64,000 nucleotides of DNA from assembly GCA_963678675.1 (NCBI GenBank), contig OY783196.1, positions 2,234,501 to 2,298,500 on the forward strand, in the 5' to 3' direction. Of the stretch, positions 14,661-26,499 are shown piece by piece. Position numbers and translations under genes: made by a program. Below the pieces are notes generated by a model that was not told where the DNA came from, ran no database searches, and was given only the letters and a program-made list of their open reading frames with translations. Position 1 is the stretch's first letter, and every line of letters starts with the position of its first letter. The DNA is from Xiphydria camelus. Taxonomy: Eukaryota > Arthropoda > Insecta > Hymenoptera > Xiphydriidae.

Positions 14661-15567
14661 CCTGCCACTGTATCCAAGATAATCCGGATAAATTCAGATG
14701 CGAAATTGGAGTCTACAAACATACATACATACGTATAGGGAGATTTCCTGATCTCGTAATAGCAGCGTTATCGTGATTCTATCGGTTTTTCGCGTTGATC
14801 GATGAAACGCGCGAACGAACACCTAGGAACGGATATGTTACAGCGAGACCGCCGACGACCTTGAAAATATTCCGGTGGAGGAAAACTTGTGTATTCGACC
14901 GATAAGAAGAACCGATTATCTCCCAGAGTCCGATATTCGCATGTGTTGACAGTGAGAGAGATTGATAAATCATGGAAGAACGGTTGACGATAAGACCTCC
15001 GACATTGACGCGTAGGTAGTCTTCGTTGACAGCGCGTACGCGACTCCGTTCGAACTCGCACACCGCTAATTAATTGGATCTGATCGATAAATAAAACTTA
15101 CGTGACGAATAAAATGCGTTAAACGCCGTGAGATGAAACGCGCAGGTCTTCCTACCGAATGCGAGCGCACGCGAGCTCTCGCGTCCTTCGCGACGAGGAT
15201 GACTTCTTAACCACTTACGTCGACTGAAGGTGCCCGCGTCGAGTTCCTCGTAATCTTTTAAATTCCTCCCGATAATTCGCGCACCCGAAGAATTGCGACA
15301 CCCATCGACAGGCCCGCGATTCGGCACGCAACTCCTTCGTGTGATTTTGTTATCGTTTATCAAATCTAGCTGTCACATTGCTAGTAGGCAAACACCGTAC
15401 GCGGTCGGCCAACCTGTTCGTTAAGCGGTAATAGTTGGCATATTTCGTCGAATACTTATTTGCTCACGTTTTATCGCTCCTTTCAATATTTCCCGATGTC
15501 TGCCACTCCTAAGCCTCCACAGTGAGTAATAATCTCGTTAGATCGTTGGTGCGGGAGATCCATCGCG
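14661..15567. promoter_or_regulatory. Shared divergent promoter region of PGM2 and the STARD10-like gene
   Basis: A head-to-head gap of about 0.9 kb. The 3' part is more GC-rich. On the plus strand a small ATG exon (15496-15521, before GTGAGTAATA) could be an alternative first exon of the START gene, but no acceptor is close enough to prove it. Open frames on the minus strand around 14770-15360 look random in composition. Confidence 0.4.
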
Positions 15568-16873
15568 ATGGACACCGGGATCGTTAAGATCGCCGAGGAC
15601 AAGGATTTCGAGAAATTAAAGCACCTCTACGATAACAATAACGACTGGAGGTTGGATTACAATAAGCCCGATATATCGGTTTGGACGAAGACAGTTCCCG
15701 GGATTAGTTTCAGAATGGTGAAGGTGAGTCGTGCCCGGCCGATCCTACCGGACGTTACTTCCGTATTCGGAAATACAGCCCCGTGATTCTGGTATTCTTC
15801 CAGATACGAACGAGGTTTCCCGATGTTCTGCCCGAAACTCTGTACGATGTATTGCACGATCCGGAATACAGAAAAGTATGGGATACCCACATGATCGAAT
15901 CGAAGGATATAGGATTTTTCAATCCCAATAATGACATAGGTTATTATTCGAGTGAGTAGAGACGCGAATTCAAGAATTACAGCTCAGATGCTCGTGAAAT
16001 CTCGACCGCAACCTATGATTTTTCTCTCACCCCTCAGTGGCCTGTCCATCCCCGCTGAAAAATAGGGATTTCGTACTGCAACGATCGTGGCTGGATACGG
16101 GATTGGAGCAGCTGATTATAAACCACTCGGTTTTCCATAGGAATCATCCGCCTAGAAAGCATTTCGTGAGGGCGACGTCTTACCTGACAGGTAAAAAGCT
16201 TGGCATTTTCGGAAGCTCTCACCCGCAGACGAGGCGAAGAATGACGAAAAATTGTGATAATTCTGTTTCCAAAGGGTATTCGTCTCTTACGAGTGTGTTT
16301 TTTAAGGATATATCGTGAGGCCGTCCTTAAACGGCGACGGTTCCGAACTCGGTTACGTATCGCATACGGACCCTCATGGGAAATTACCAGTCTGGCTTGT
16401 AAATAAAGTCACGCAAATATTTGCGCCGAAGGTACGAATTCGTCGCGGTCAATGTCACCCTTTCGCAACTAGCGCATTATCGCTGCTTATATCGGTTCCT
16501 TTCGTTTAGATGGTGAAGAAGTTGCATAAAGCTTCGGTGGGATATCCAAGTTGGAAATTGCTTAACAACCCTAATCATAGACCGTGGCATTTTCCCGAGC
16601 AAATAACGGCGCCGCGTATACGTATTGAAGATGTAAGTACGTTGTCTTACGTCGAGACACAACGATCTCTACCCTAGTTCCTCCGGTACCGAATACTCTC
16701 GCGTTTGAGCATTTCCTTTTGCGATTGATCGCAGCGGAATGATGCGGAATTGACACATGTACTTGCAGTGCGTCAAATCCTTAGAGGAAAAGAATTTGAA
16801 GAACAACTACGTGGACGAATCCGAGTTGAAGGAAGTACCTGGCAGAGAAACAACCATCATGGACAGCGATTGA
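15568..16873 (+). CDS. STARD10: START-domain phospholipid transfer protein, STARD10-like
   Basis: Proteins of the STARD10/PCTP branch carry phosphatidylcholine and phosphatidylethanolamine between membranes in the cytosol. Six exons: 15568-15723, 15804-15951, 16038-16190, 16307-16431, 16510-16632 and 16769-16873, giving 269 residues. Nearly the whole protein is the START domain. Characteristic stretches are [56 protein letters not shown] and [17 protein letters not shown]. The final part, [19 protein letters not shown], is typical of STARD10 rather than of PCTP itself. An acidic C-terminal tail follows. The chosen ATG gives a family-like N-terminus, but an upstream alternative first exon is possible. 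An AATAAA lies 35 bases after the stop. Confidence 0.9.
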
Positions 16874-16907
16874 CAACTCACGGAAGCGACAATGGTATTG
16901 AACAAGA

Positions 16908-16913
16908 AATAAA
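16908..16913 (+). terminator. Polyadenylation signal AATAAA of the STARD10-like gene
   Basis: A canonical hexamer 35 bases downstream of the TGA stop, on the coding strand. Confidence 0.6.
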
Positions 16914-19587
16914 TGTATTAGGGACGTCTAGTCTAGTCTATTAGGTGCTGTGTTATAGTACGCAGAGGATGTCATAAGGCTGATTACCGCAATCCGACAA
17001 ATTCTTCGTAAAATTCGCTCATCGCTCCAACGGCCTGAGAGACGTTGAATCGAACCTCGCTCGCTTCCTGTACCGTTTCTCGCGAGCCTATCATTTTAAA
17101 CGAAACCATTTTCGGGAGCGAGAAGGTCGGAAGATTTGTCATCTATTCGTCAGATACGAGTACCACATCAAACGCACAAACGCGATAGGGTATGTTTGAA
17201 ATATGCCATCTATCAATCACTCCACGCTAGCGTATACTTAATCGATATTGCCACTGGTCTCGATTCGAAAGATGTTGATTACGTTAATTCATCAGCCCGA
17301 TCTCCGTGCATATTCAATGCGCATTGCAACTGCTTCCAAAATAATTGTTAACATCCATATACGTTACGCGATACGCAGGGCGGGCCGTTCTACTTCAATA
17401 TCTACAAATGACTTGTCTAGTCGCTGATCGAGCTAATATTATACGAAAACTAGTTCGGTATTTTATCGCACGTATTATACTCGTACAACTATTTTCCACG
17501 AAGAGATTCTGATATGATTTTTCTCCGCGTTTACAAATTAATACCGTACATTTTCTCTTGCTGAGGATAATTCTATTCGCATATTCTACAATTTTTATGT
17601 AATTTTGATATAATCGTGCACGGCAAACTTAATTTAACTATACTTTTATTCTACGTCTATTCACTCGCGCTTCATAATTTTAATCTCAACGAATGGTGCT
17701 AAAACTCTAGAGAAAGTAGGAAGATAAAGGAAACTTAGGCAACGCGGGGAGCGTTATTAATCCAATTTCAGCGTCAATTTCGAGACAAATAAATAGTTTA
17801 AATTATCGACCACGGAAAGAAAGAAAAAGTTGTCTAAATTTTCCACGTCTCAATATCCGAAATAACAGACTTTGCACTTTCAATATTCGACTGTTACTCT
17901 TCACAAGCTTGAATTATCGCCGTAGATCGCTGAGGAATTAGAGTGAAACTTATTAGCGCGACAACGTAACTCAGTAAGAAATCGGGCTGTGGGTACAATA
18001 ACGTCTGTCACTCGCGACATGATAACGACTCCTGCAATCCGTTCCATGTAAAATACGCAAAGCTGGTTGACAAGATAGCAGTACTCTTTGTGTGTAAATA
18101 GCTTTCAAAATTGTAATTTTGCCGACTAGATGCGCTGCGTAGAAATCGGCGGGTCTATTGATATTTATATTGTAAACAAATTTTTGGAAACGTTTTTCTG
18201 CTTAGGATTGAATAAAAGAAAGGAGAAGAAAGGTTGTTTAGATAGAGAAGACCAAGTATTTTCGTACGAGGTCTCGTTTTTGTGAATTATCAATATCACG
18301 TTTCACAGTTTGTCGATCGAAAAGCTAACTACACCAGGTCACGTTCGAAAATACTTAATGTAAGGAATTACGGCGTATGACTCACCGTGCTGATTGTAAG
18401 CTCGATCTTTGAATAAGTAAGATACCGGAGATCAAGTACGCGTCATGTTAACGGATCATGCTTCTCGTCGTCCAGCTGTTCGTCGGTTGACTATTTCAAA
18501 CGATTATACGTGCAACGTTATATATTTCGCTGGCACCTTGTATATAAGTTAATACATGTAACATTGTTAAAACTTGCATCAATAGAATGTTCTCCCTATC
18601 CCCCGCAGCGCGTATACTCATAGCTGCGATCTTTGGGAATCTATTAAATCGACTTCTTAAATCAACATGTATCCGTTGAACTCTATTCTTGGATGGTTCC
18701 TCATTGGCGTGCATGATTATGTTTTTGCCTACTGCACTTCTGATGCCTATCAATGGTTCTTAAAAAGGAATAAATATAAATTAACTCTATACGTAGGTAT
18801 CTGAAGAACGACAGTCACAAGTAATATCATTCGAGTTCAACTAATGTGAGTATTAGCCGAATTACTTGTACTCCATTTACACGCCATGCGTATTGCTATA
18901 CCCACACACATACTTATGTTGTGGTCGGTATAATAAAAGTGAAGCAGAGGGGAGGTGAGTTTAGAATATGTAATTTCTTTCTACTCTCGTCACAGTCTCC
19001 ATTGGCTACGTTATCGCCAACAACGAGAATGGGTCACTTTGGAAACATACCGCCATTCAAGTGAATAATCCGCGCCAGGACTCGCGAAGATGCCACCAAC
19101 TCGGTTCTGATATTCTCCTGATAGTTCGTTCAAAATTCGACCCTTTTTGAACGATGGCGCAATCTAGTTACCAACCCTGGAACTAATCCTCGAAAATCGC
19201 AACATTTTTTTCTAAGCCATCTAGTGAATTTGCGACCAACTTGGCCGAGCTCTGCAATACCAAGTTACGGGATTTTGCCTAGATGGCACTGTAGCCAACA
19301 AAAAAAAGTCATCTGGAAATTTATTTCCAGGATAAAGCACTGGATAGCGCCATTGTTATAAAGTGGTCAAACAATCGACGTTAGTATCAGGAGAACATGA
19401 CGATCGAGGAGATATTTCAATTCCATTTAAACCATTCGTTTCACCCCCGATGTTAATGAGAACACGCCGATTAAATTCAACGCGTCGATGAAAACCGGCC
19501 CGTAGACGAGCATGCGCAACTCCCAGTCTCCTCGTAGCAGAAGAAACTGAAGGGAAATTTGGAGTAAATTCGATAGATCCAACAAAA
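16914..19587. other. AT-rich gap with a dispersed repeat near 19080-19400
   Basis: About 2.7 kb with no coding segment I can support. From about 19080 the DNA resembles the repeat at 33890-34360: both carry a CCAACTCGGTTCTGATATTC-like line, a CTCCTGAT run and later a TATCAGGAGAACATGACG-like line. A small perfect hairpin, CTGGAAATTTATTTCCAG, lies at about 19314. The 5' UTR of ATP synthase subunit g begins somewhere before 19588. Confidence 0.5.
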
Positions 19588-20238
19588 ATGGCATCGCTCT
19601 CGGCAAAAGGTTCAGCTTTAATCAAGAGTAAGTTATTTTTTGAAACTAGATCTTTTCTTTAATAGTTAAGTATTACGGCTTTATGTGCCGAGTAGAATCA
19701 TAATGTCGCACTTTACCGCAAATGTTCCTTACATAACGATAACGTCGGTGCGTTATTAAATTCAAGAGAAATATATGTCAGTTCGCGATAAACGACGAAG
19801 ACTAGATTTCTCGTTGGCGAGGAAAAGATTTTCATTGACGGAATGACATTTGCACTGTACGTACTTTGCTTGAAGGTTATAAAAGGACATCTGTTCTAAT
19901 TCACTGCACCGAGCGCCTCAAGAGCCATTCGTATAGTCAGAGAATCGCGATCCTCATTCTTTCTCGTGAATATTTCAGCTTTGATAACAGAAGCCAAGCC
20001 TAAACTCGAGGTGTTCAGGCGTTACGCCGTTGTGGAATTGGTCCCACCTACGCCTGCCGACATACCAGCTATTCGTAGCGGTATCAAACATCTCATCAAC
20101 AGTGCAAAAACTGGTCAGTACCGCAACCTTACCGTTCGCGAAGCGTGGCTCAATACCCTTGTCGCTGTGGAGGTCGTATGCTGGTTCTACATCGGCGAAT
20201 GCATCGGCAAACGACACTTGGTCGGTTACGACGTTTAA
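19588..20238 (+). CDS. ATPsynG: Mitochondrial ATP synthase subunit g
   Basis: Subunit g sits in the membrane part of mitochondrial F1Fo-ATP synthase and helps complex dimers shape cristae. Two exons, 19588-19627 and 19979-20238, join in phase to give 99 residues, the usual size. The N-terminus is MASLSAKGSALIKTLITEAK. The core KLEVFRRYAVVELVPPTPAD and the C-terminal membrane helix, with the end WFYIGECIGKRHLVGYDV, match the family closely. The GxxxG-like spacing in the last helix is kept in part (GECIG). The stop lies only about 200 bp from the stop of the convergent TARBP1-like gene. Confidence 0.95.
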
Positions 20239-20331
20239 AAATGCCAATCACCCGTTAAACTGGCATAGAGAATTGTATTACTGAAATAGACGTCCTCATG
20301 AACGTGTTAAAAATTTGGGAAATGAATATCA

Positions 20332-20337
20332 AATAAA
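20332..20337 (+). terminator. Polyadenylation signal AATAAA of ATP synthase subunit g
   Basis: A canonical hexamer 94 bases past the stop, within the 197-bp convergent gap to the TARBP1-like gene. Confidence 0.6.
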
Positions 20338-20434
20338 AGCACCATGTGTTATCGATAAAATTACAAAAATATTATTTCTGAGGAACTGATTTTTCGACTA
20401 CTCTTATCTTAAGGCATGCAAATAATGTAGACGC

Positions 20435-23400
20435 TCATTTAAAAGTATGTTGCATGGAATATTGCCACAGGCATATAGCACCGGTAACGTGAACATTCAG
20501 CGATCTCACGATTCCTACTTGAGGTATTTCGACGCAAACGTCCATCAGTGGTATTAAATTTGCCGGTATACCATCTTTTTCATTTCTGGAACAGGCGTAT
20601 AAAAAAGGATTCTGCTTTTAGCGGAGATTATAGATTCTACGGACCATTTGGATCAATATTGCGTTATGGCATCTGCAGCTGAAGTAGAGAGTAACGACTC
20701 ACCCCAACAACAAAATAGTCTTTCTTTCAAACTTTGTATTTAACAGATTTATGCTATTGGAAGTTTGTTCCGCGCCTACTAAGGTCCAACCTGCATCTTT
20801 TTTTTCCGACAAATAGTTTGGCAATTGATGTGGCTTTACCTGTAACAGTTACGCGTTAATCGAAGGAAAGTAATACGTTTTGAATTCGTGGCTATGGGAT
20901 AAAAAGAATCGAAGAGAGAGAGAGAGAGAATTAAACCTCCACAATGGTTATCCATTTTTCGGCAGATACGCTGAGACTTTGAAACTGCCTATCTTCGATA
21001 TACTTCAAGCTCGAGATAACGAATTCCATCGCTCCAAAGATCTCGCAAGTCCTCGCGAGGCCACCCAGGTTCGGCGGCCGATCGATGAGCGAAGCTACAA
21101 TTACGATGCCACCATCCTTTGGCGATAACTTCCGTCGAGATATCGATATCGTTGATATTTCCAAAAGTTCATCCTCGTCCGGTGTTATCAATTTCCAAGG
21201 AGTAATCTTCTTCTGAATATCCTTCGGACCGTCAATGCTACCGTCGACGTCGTTGGTCGCTCCTTGTCCACCTTCGACACGATACGCGATTTCGTTACAC
21301 GTTATTACTCTTAAACTGAATTAGAAGAAATGCCGTAGCATCCGTTCGATCTACGTACCGGATAAAGGTTTCGATACGTGAGTTGAAACTCGAGCCGTGC
21401 TCAGAGACTGACTCGGATTTAAGAGTTTCAATGGATGGTGAGCGATTTGTTCTTCAAAGTGTAGAAGTTCGAATAAAACTGGAGTAATCCATTCATCCGC
21501 GCTCACGTTCGATAAACGAGGCAATTCGTAGTAAATAGTCTAGAAGGTACACAACTCTATTTATTAGACGCGATATCTATTAAATGTATTGAAAACTCTT
21601 GCACCTCACGCAACACTTTGGACCTCAATACCTGTAAGCTGTAGTCGTTCTGTGGATGAAAAACGGTAAAATAGAAGTCCTTTTGCATTTTATCGGCATT
21701 CTTCATCAGATTTCCATATCGAAGGCTTTCCAATGCCGCATTGTAAAGAACTTTGCAGTTGGTTGTTATATCCGCGAAATTACATTGCATCGCCGTCTCG
21801 TACAGTTTAACCAATATCACCTAAATTCATTACACTATTACAAGAGACGAATATGCACGAATAAGGATTCTCGAATTCGACTTGCCTGACTGTACAGCCG
21901 CACGTTGAATTGCTGCCCCATACAGCCAGGTGCGATGTGTGATATCGCTTTTTCGAGAAACTCGTACCGCGGTTCACGGGGCAGGAGTTGTGAAATGTGA
22001 TAGATTACACTGATTATGGAACTCAGACTGCCGGGACGTTTTACGTTAGCCTTTAAAACGGGAACGACAACGATTACACGTGTGTTTCCCGTGAGAAATA
22101 ATCCCTCGACGGATCTCATACCTGCTCCAAGAGATCCCATATCTTTGCCCGCAAAGATTCATCGTTAACACATATTCTGATAAGCAACCATTCTAGCATA
22201 TATCGAACGCTGTGTTGATTGCTTTCCAGCAACGTAAGATTACAAATTAGATCGTACAGCAAAAGAGTACAAGTCTGTGGGGGAGGATGATAAGAATTTT
22301 TGTTACACAGTAATTCACCAACTGAGAGCTTGCCCCCACCGATGAAATATTAATAGCGTACCTACCTCATCCAATACAGGCTGTAATATCAATAAAGTTT
22401 GCACGATCCGGTGTTTCATTCGGTGCACATTCGAATCTCCGAAATATCTCTTACTCTTGTACTCTTCGAGTTTGCCGATCAACAGGGGACAAAGCGTTGC
22501 TGCAAATGTTGGGTCCGTGGCAATTATCTCGTGCAGTAATATAACCGATCGAGCTCGCACTGTGGCGTCAATGTTGTGATTCCTGTTGTACGGCATAATG
22601 ACGAGTCAAGGAAACTGCACAAGAGTACGATTATATATAAATATTCTATTCTATCTTTCCAAGCAAGCTTACGTGATGGGTAAAAGGTTGAAGTTATATG
22701 GTCCGTGTTTTTCTATAACGCGAGAACGGGTTTCCATTTCTATCCTTTGATCACGTCGCGGTGCAGTTCCGTGAAGGAGGCAAGTCAGTATTGCTTTGGA
22801 AAAGGATGGCAAAGTCCGGGTGTGAGACACCATCATTTTTTCTACCAGCATTCTTCTCAAACGGGGTACCTTGCTTCCTTCCTCTAATATTTGAGTGACA
22901 CTCTAAAAACCGAGTTACATATAGGTATAAGGATCGGTAGTCCAACGGATAGTCCTTTGCGTGGGCATAAAGTCTTTCCCGGTGATTCTCGATGTACGCG
23001 TGATCCGATACACTGCCGATGCATATCAACTTGGTTTTGCTCACCTCCGTGACCAGTTCTTCATACGCTTCTATCGCGAGAAACGACGAACTCAGTGTCA
23101 ACTCGATCAATTGATTCGTAGCCTGCCAGATCAATTCGGTCTTGTTACTTTGAAACACTAATCTCCAACACGTTTGAATGATCGACGCCAATCTAGGCAA
23201 GTCGGATTCGTCGAATAAATGCTTTGCCACAATTTCACGTGAGATTGCTACGACTGTGGCTATGATATCTTGTCCTCCGATTTCAAGCAAACGCGAGTTG
23301 TGTTGCAGCCAATTCCGGTTAACGAGATTGTCACTGTCGCCAGAGTTTCTAATGAGGAACTTGTGAATCAAGTACGCGGTGTACTTGTAATACTCCGAAG

Positions 23401-25837
23401 CGATCTTTCCCTTCAATCCCACGCGATCATTTCGAACTCGTGCCTCGTTCGCTTCGGAAGTCAGCTCGATCGCGTACGTATTCAGCAGGAGATCCATATA
23501 CCCACGGTTCTTGGGCCATTCGACAAATACACTCGACTCCAAGCACAGTATTCTCAATGCGTACAATCGTTGAACATCGTGACACGCGTTTGCATTCTCC
23601 AGAACGTACAGGCATTCTTTCTCCAATTCGTCTAAATAATTCAACGAATACGCTCCCAAAATCAACAAGCATCCGCGCGTGAAAATTGTGTGCAGTGCCG
23701 ACAAGTACTTGGTCATGTCGTCGTAACTAGTCAACAACGATGTTCTCCGTATACTTTTACATATGAACTTCAATACCGCATCGCTGTACGGTAGCACCAA
23801 GTCGTCGACGGAACGATCTATCATATCACGAGAGAGCAAACTGTCTATGAGCTCGATGGATCTCATCCTCAAAAGGGGACTCGCGTAGGGTCGCGCGTCG
23901 GCTTCGACCAAGGAACTCGACAGCAAATTCGTCAGTGCTATCTTGGCGGGACACGTTCTTCTATGACTAAGTATCAAATCTGCATTGTGCAAAAGCATGA
24001 CCATGCGTGAAAATGATTGTATGGACGTTTGAAGCTCCGACTCTTCATTCGATAAACTCTCGCAAAAACTCTTGACGAAGCTCACAGCATTCGCTTCCGA
24101 CACAACGCGCGTCAGCCAATTGGTAATCTGGAAGCGAGAAAATCTATCTAGCGTGAGAGCCTCACCATAGGGAAAAGCCGACAATGTATTCGCTAGTGAC
24201 GTTAAATTGCAGTGTTCCCACGCTATCGTAGAGTGCGCGAGGGTTTCCAATAATTCCATTTGCGAGCCGATTCGCATCGTTCGGCAATGCGTACTCAAAT
24301 TCAACTCGACCAAGGATTTAATTGCTCTAAAGTGATCGTCGTTCCAAACGCAATTCGACAGAACGCGCGTCGGCATCGCCCCCAAGGCCTCGGTCACGTA
24401 GTACAGCGCGACAGGTCCCCACGAGATTTCGCTCATCTTTAGAACGAAATTTCCCCTCAAGTCTATCCTTCGTTCATCTCCCCGAGTGAACAAAGCGTCG
24501 AGGTCCTTCGCGACCACGGGTTGACGCTCGTCGTCTTGAAGCTCGTAGAGATGACTGCAGTTTAAGACGTTCGCCAGCAATAGCAAAAATCGTCCGTCAA
24601 ATATAGCCAAGTTCGATTGAAACGCGCGCAGCAATCCCTGCTTCACTACGGCGTTATTCTCATGCTGCAGTATCCTTTCGAAGACGCACCGCAGCCAAAC
24701 GTCGGGGAAGCAGTTACCGCACGTCTGGTGCTCCAAATTTCCATTTATCAAAGTGATCGTTAGCGATAACGCCGGGGTAACTAGATGTTTTTGCTTCTCT
24801 TCCAATGCTTCGAGTATCAGAAAGAAATTCTCTCGGATATGCTCGACCGACGTAGCTCGTGCATATTTCACTTTGCATATGAATGGCACAATCGTGTTTC
24901 TCTCGAGTAACGCGGAGACACGCTCCCGTATCTCAGGAGTGTTCATAAAGTCAATCGTTCGTCGAACGAGGTACAGAGCTTGCTTGCGGCATTCGAAAAT
25001 CGGAGACGATGAGCCTTCCAAAAGTAACGTCCAGTAACGTTCGTCCACGCACAGCTCGTAAAGACTATTTTCGACAATCTCCGGTTTCGCGGGAAAGAAT
25101 ATATCGACCGCGAGGCACAACGCGGCGAGAGTGCTCTTCAAATTGCTGGACTGTGACAGAAGCAGATTCCAGACGGGTGCTAGGACTCCACCAGGATTAA
25201 GTTTAACTAATTTAGAAAGAAGAGCGACCACGGATCTCCACTCCGAGTCATCTTCCCGCACCGCGAACCACAGCTTTATATCTTCCAAGTACGACGAGAA
25301 TACTTCTCCGACGTCTTCCACGGAATTCACGTCTGGTCTAAGAACAAAAATGTCCAAGAAATGTTCCATAGTCTTTAAACACGATGTTCTCGTTTCGCAG
25401 TTCTCAGTTAGGTAAAGTCCCGTGGATCGTTGAAATCTTTTCAAGCATTCCAAGATAGCTCGAGAGCCCGTGAATAACAATAACTGCAATGTTGCAATGT
25501 CGAGCAATACCCTGAATTCATCCTTGCTTCTAGAAAGTGATGTTTCTCCGAGGAATAATATACGTTCTAAATTCACCATCGGTGCTTCTTCCAGATCTAT
25601 GGGAAGATGCGTGCCTTCTTGCGTCGAGATTTGATACATGTAGCACAACACCAAACGATAGAGTTCTAAGTTCTCGATGTTTGAACCTCCCTCGACGATC
25701 CGGTCCTGATTCTTCGCCACTATAGACTTCATCGAATCTCGTGATAATTGTCTCGACGGACCCTCGTTACCCAGGATATCGGTCAGTATCGATAAACCTG
25801 GGGTAGGAACGTTTAAATACCGTGCGTGTAAATCCAT
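20435..25837 (-). CDS. TARBP1: tRNA guanosine-2'-O-methyltransferase, TARBP1-like
   Basis: TARBP1-type enzymes methylate the 2'-O of G18 in tRNA. A long helical-repeat N-terminal part is followed by a C-terminal SpoU/SPOUT domain. The main exon is 23045-25837 (931 codons). It is followed by 22673-22902, 22366-22582, 22122-22274, 21886-22050, 21632-21820, about 21359-21539, about 20937-21320, 20703-20839 and 20435-20585. The methyltransferase knot is clear: [20 protein letters not shown], then [15 protein letters not shown], then [20 protein letters not shown]. The intron at 21885 uses a GC donor (CAG|GCAAGT). The join between about 21320 and 21359 is unresolved, because the only fitting borders imply an intron under 45 nt with mismatched phase. 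The ATG at 25837 follows a possible 5' UTR acceptor. Total length is about 1540 residues, near the family's 1600. Confidence 0.88.
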
Positions 25838-26499
25838 CTTCCTAAATCCAATCAAACTTGCTATATCCGCATATATCTAATTCAGTCAGCTTTCGCTTTC
25901 TAGTTCACAGCAGCGGGGAGCATTCTGTGAGAAAAAGTCTAGCGTCAATTTCAAGCGGAACGTGGACGACGAGACGTACGGTTGGGCAGGTTGAGAACGG
26001 TGGAAAATTAAACGTAAAATAGTACCATGCGGTATTTTATATGTATCTAATCAAGCTACCCTAACCTAACCTACCGACCTACCCGTATCTGCTATCCAAA
26101 CACTTGTCCCTGTAAAATTTGTTGATAAAAAAATACGCCCGCTTCTTTCGCGCAAAGGGACAATCGGGTTGGTATACGATACTATCGGGAAATTGTTGTA
26201 AAGCACATTCTACTTAGTTTCCCTTTTCAGTTCTTCCTACAAAAGACCGTTTTTCAACCTCTACTGCGTACACACAGTCGTGCATCCTTCTCTCAAAGCA
26301 CACAGTTAGGCACCCGTCGAAAACGTCACGATTTGTAGGCTCACCTGTACCGCTCATATTTCGATAAATTGATTTATCTACAGAAGCACGTGTCTAACGA
26401 ACATGCAAACACACGAATAAAATTCTGCAATAAATATGAATACTCTTTATTGGATCGTTTTGAAAGCCTGTAGCGCGGGAGTGCGTGAAAATTTTTCAT
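25838..26499. promoter_or_regulatory. Gap holding the TARBP1 promoter and the GLE1 3' end
   Basis: GLE1 and TARBP1 run the same way (minus), so this gap holds the TARBP1 5' flank and the GLE1 3' UTR. A short CCTAA-type run (CCCTAACCTAACCTACC, about 26058-26074) resembles the insect telomere unit but covers only about three units. Confidence 0.4.
26446..26451 (-). terminator. Polyadenylation signal of GLE1 (AATAAA on minus)
   Basis: TTTATT on the plus strand reads AATAAA on minus, 49 bases past the GLE1 stop. Confidence 0.6.

Noticed and set aside
18496..18753. 85-codon open frame on minus in the STARD10-ATPsynG gap
   Set aside because: No homology recognised, no splice context and ordinary chance length for the region.
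22751..22925. Apparent frameshift in the TARBP1-like gene, with the long frame running on to 22751 while homology continues in another frame
   Set aside because: A strong donor (GAG|GTGAGC, 23044) and acceptor (CTCGGTTTTTAG, 22903) form a normal 142-nt intron that joins the frames in phase.
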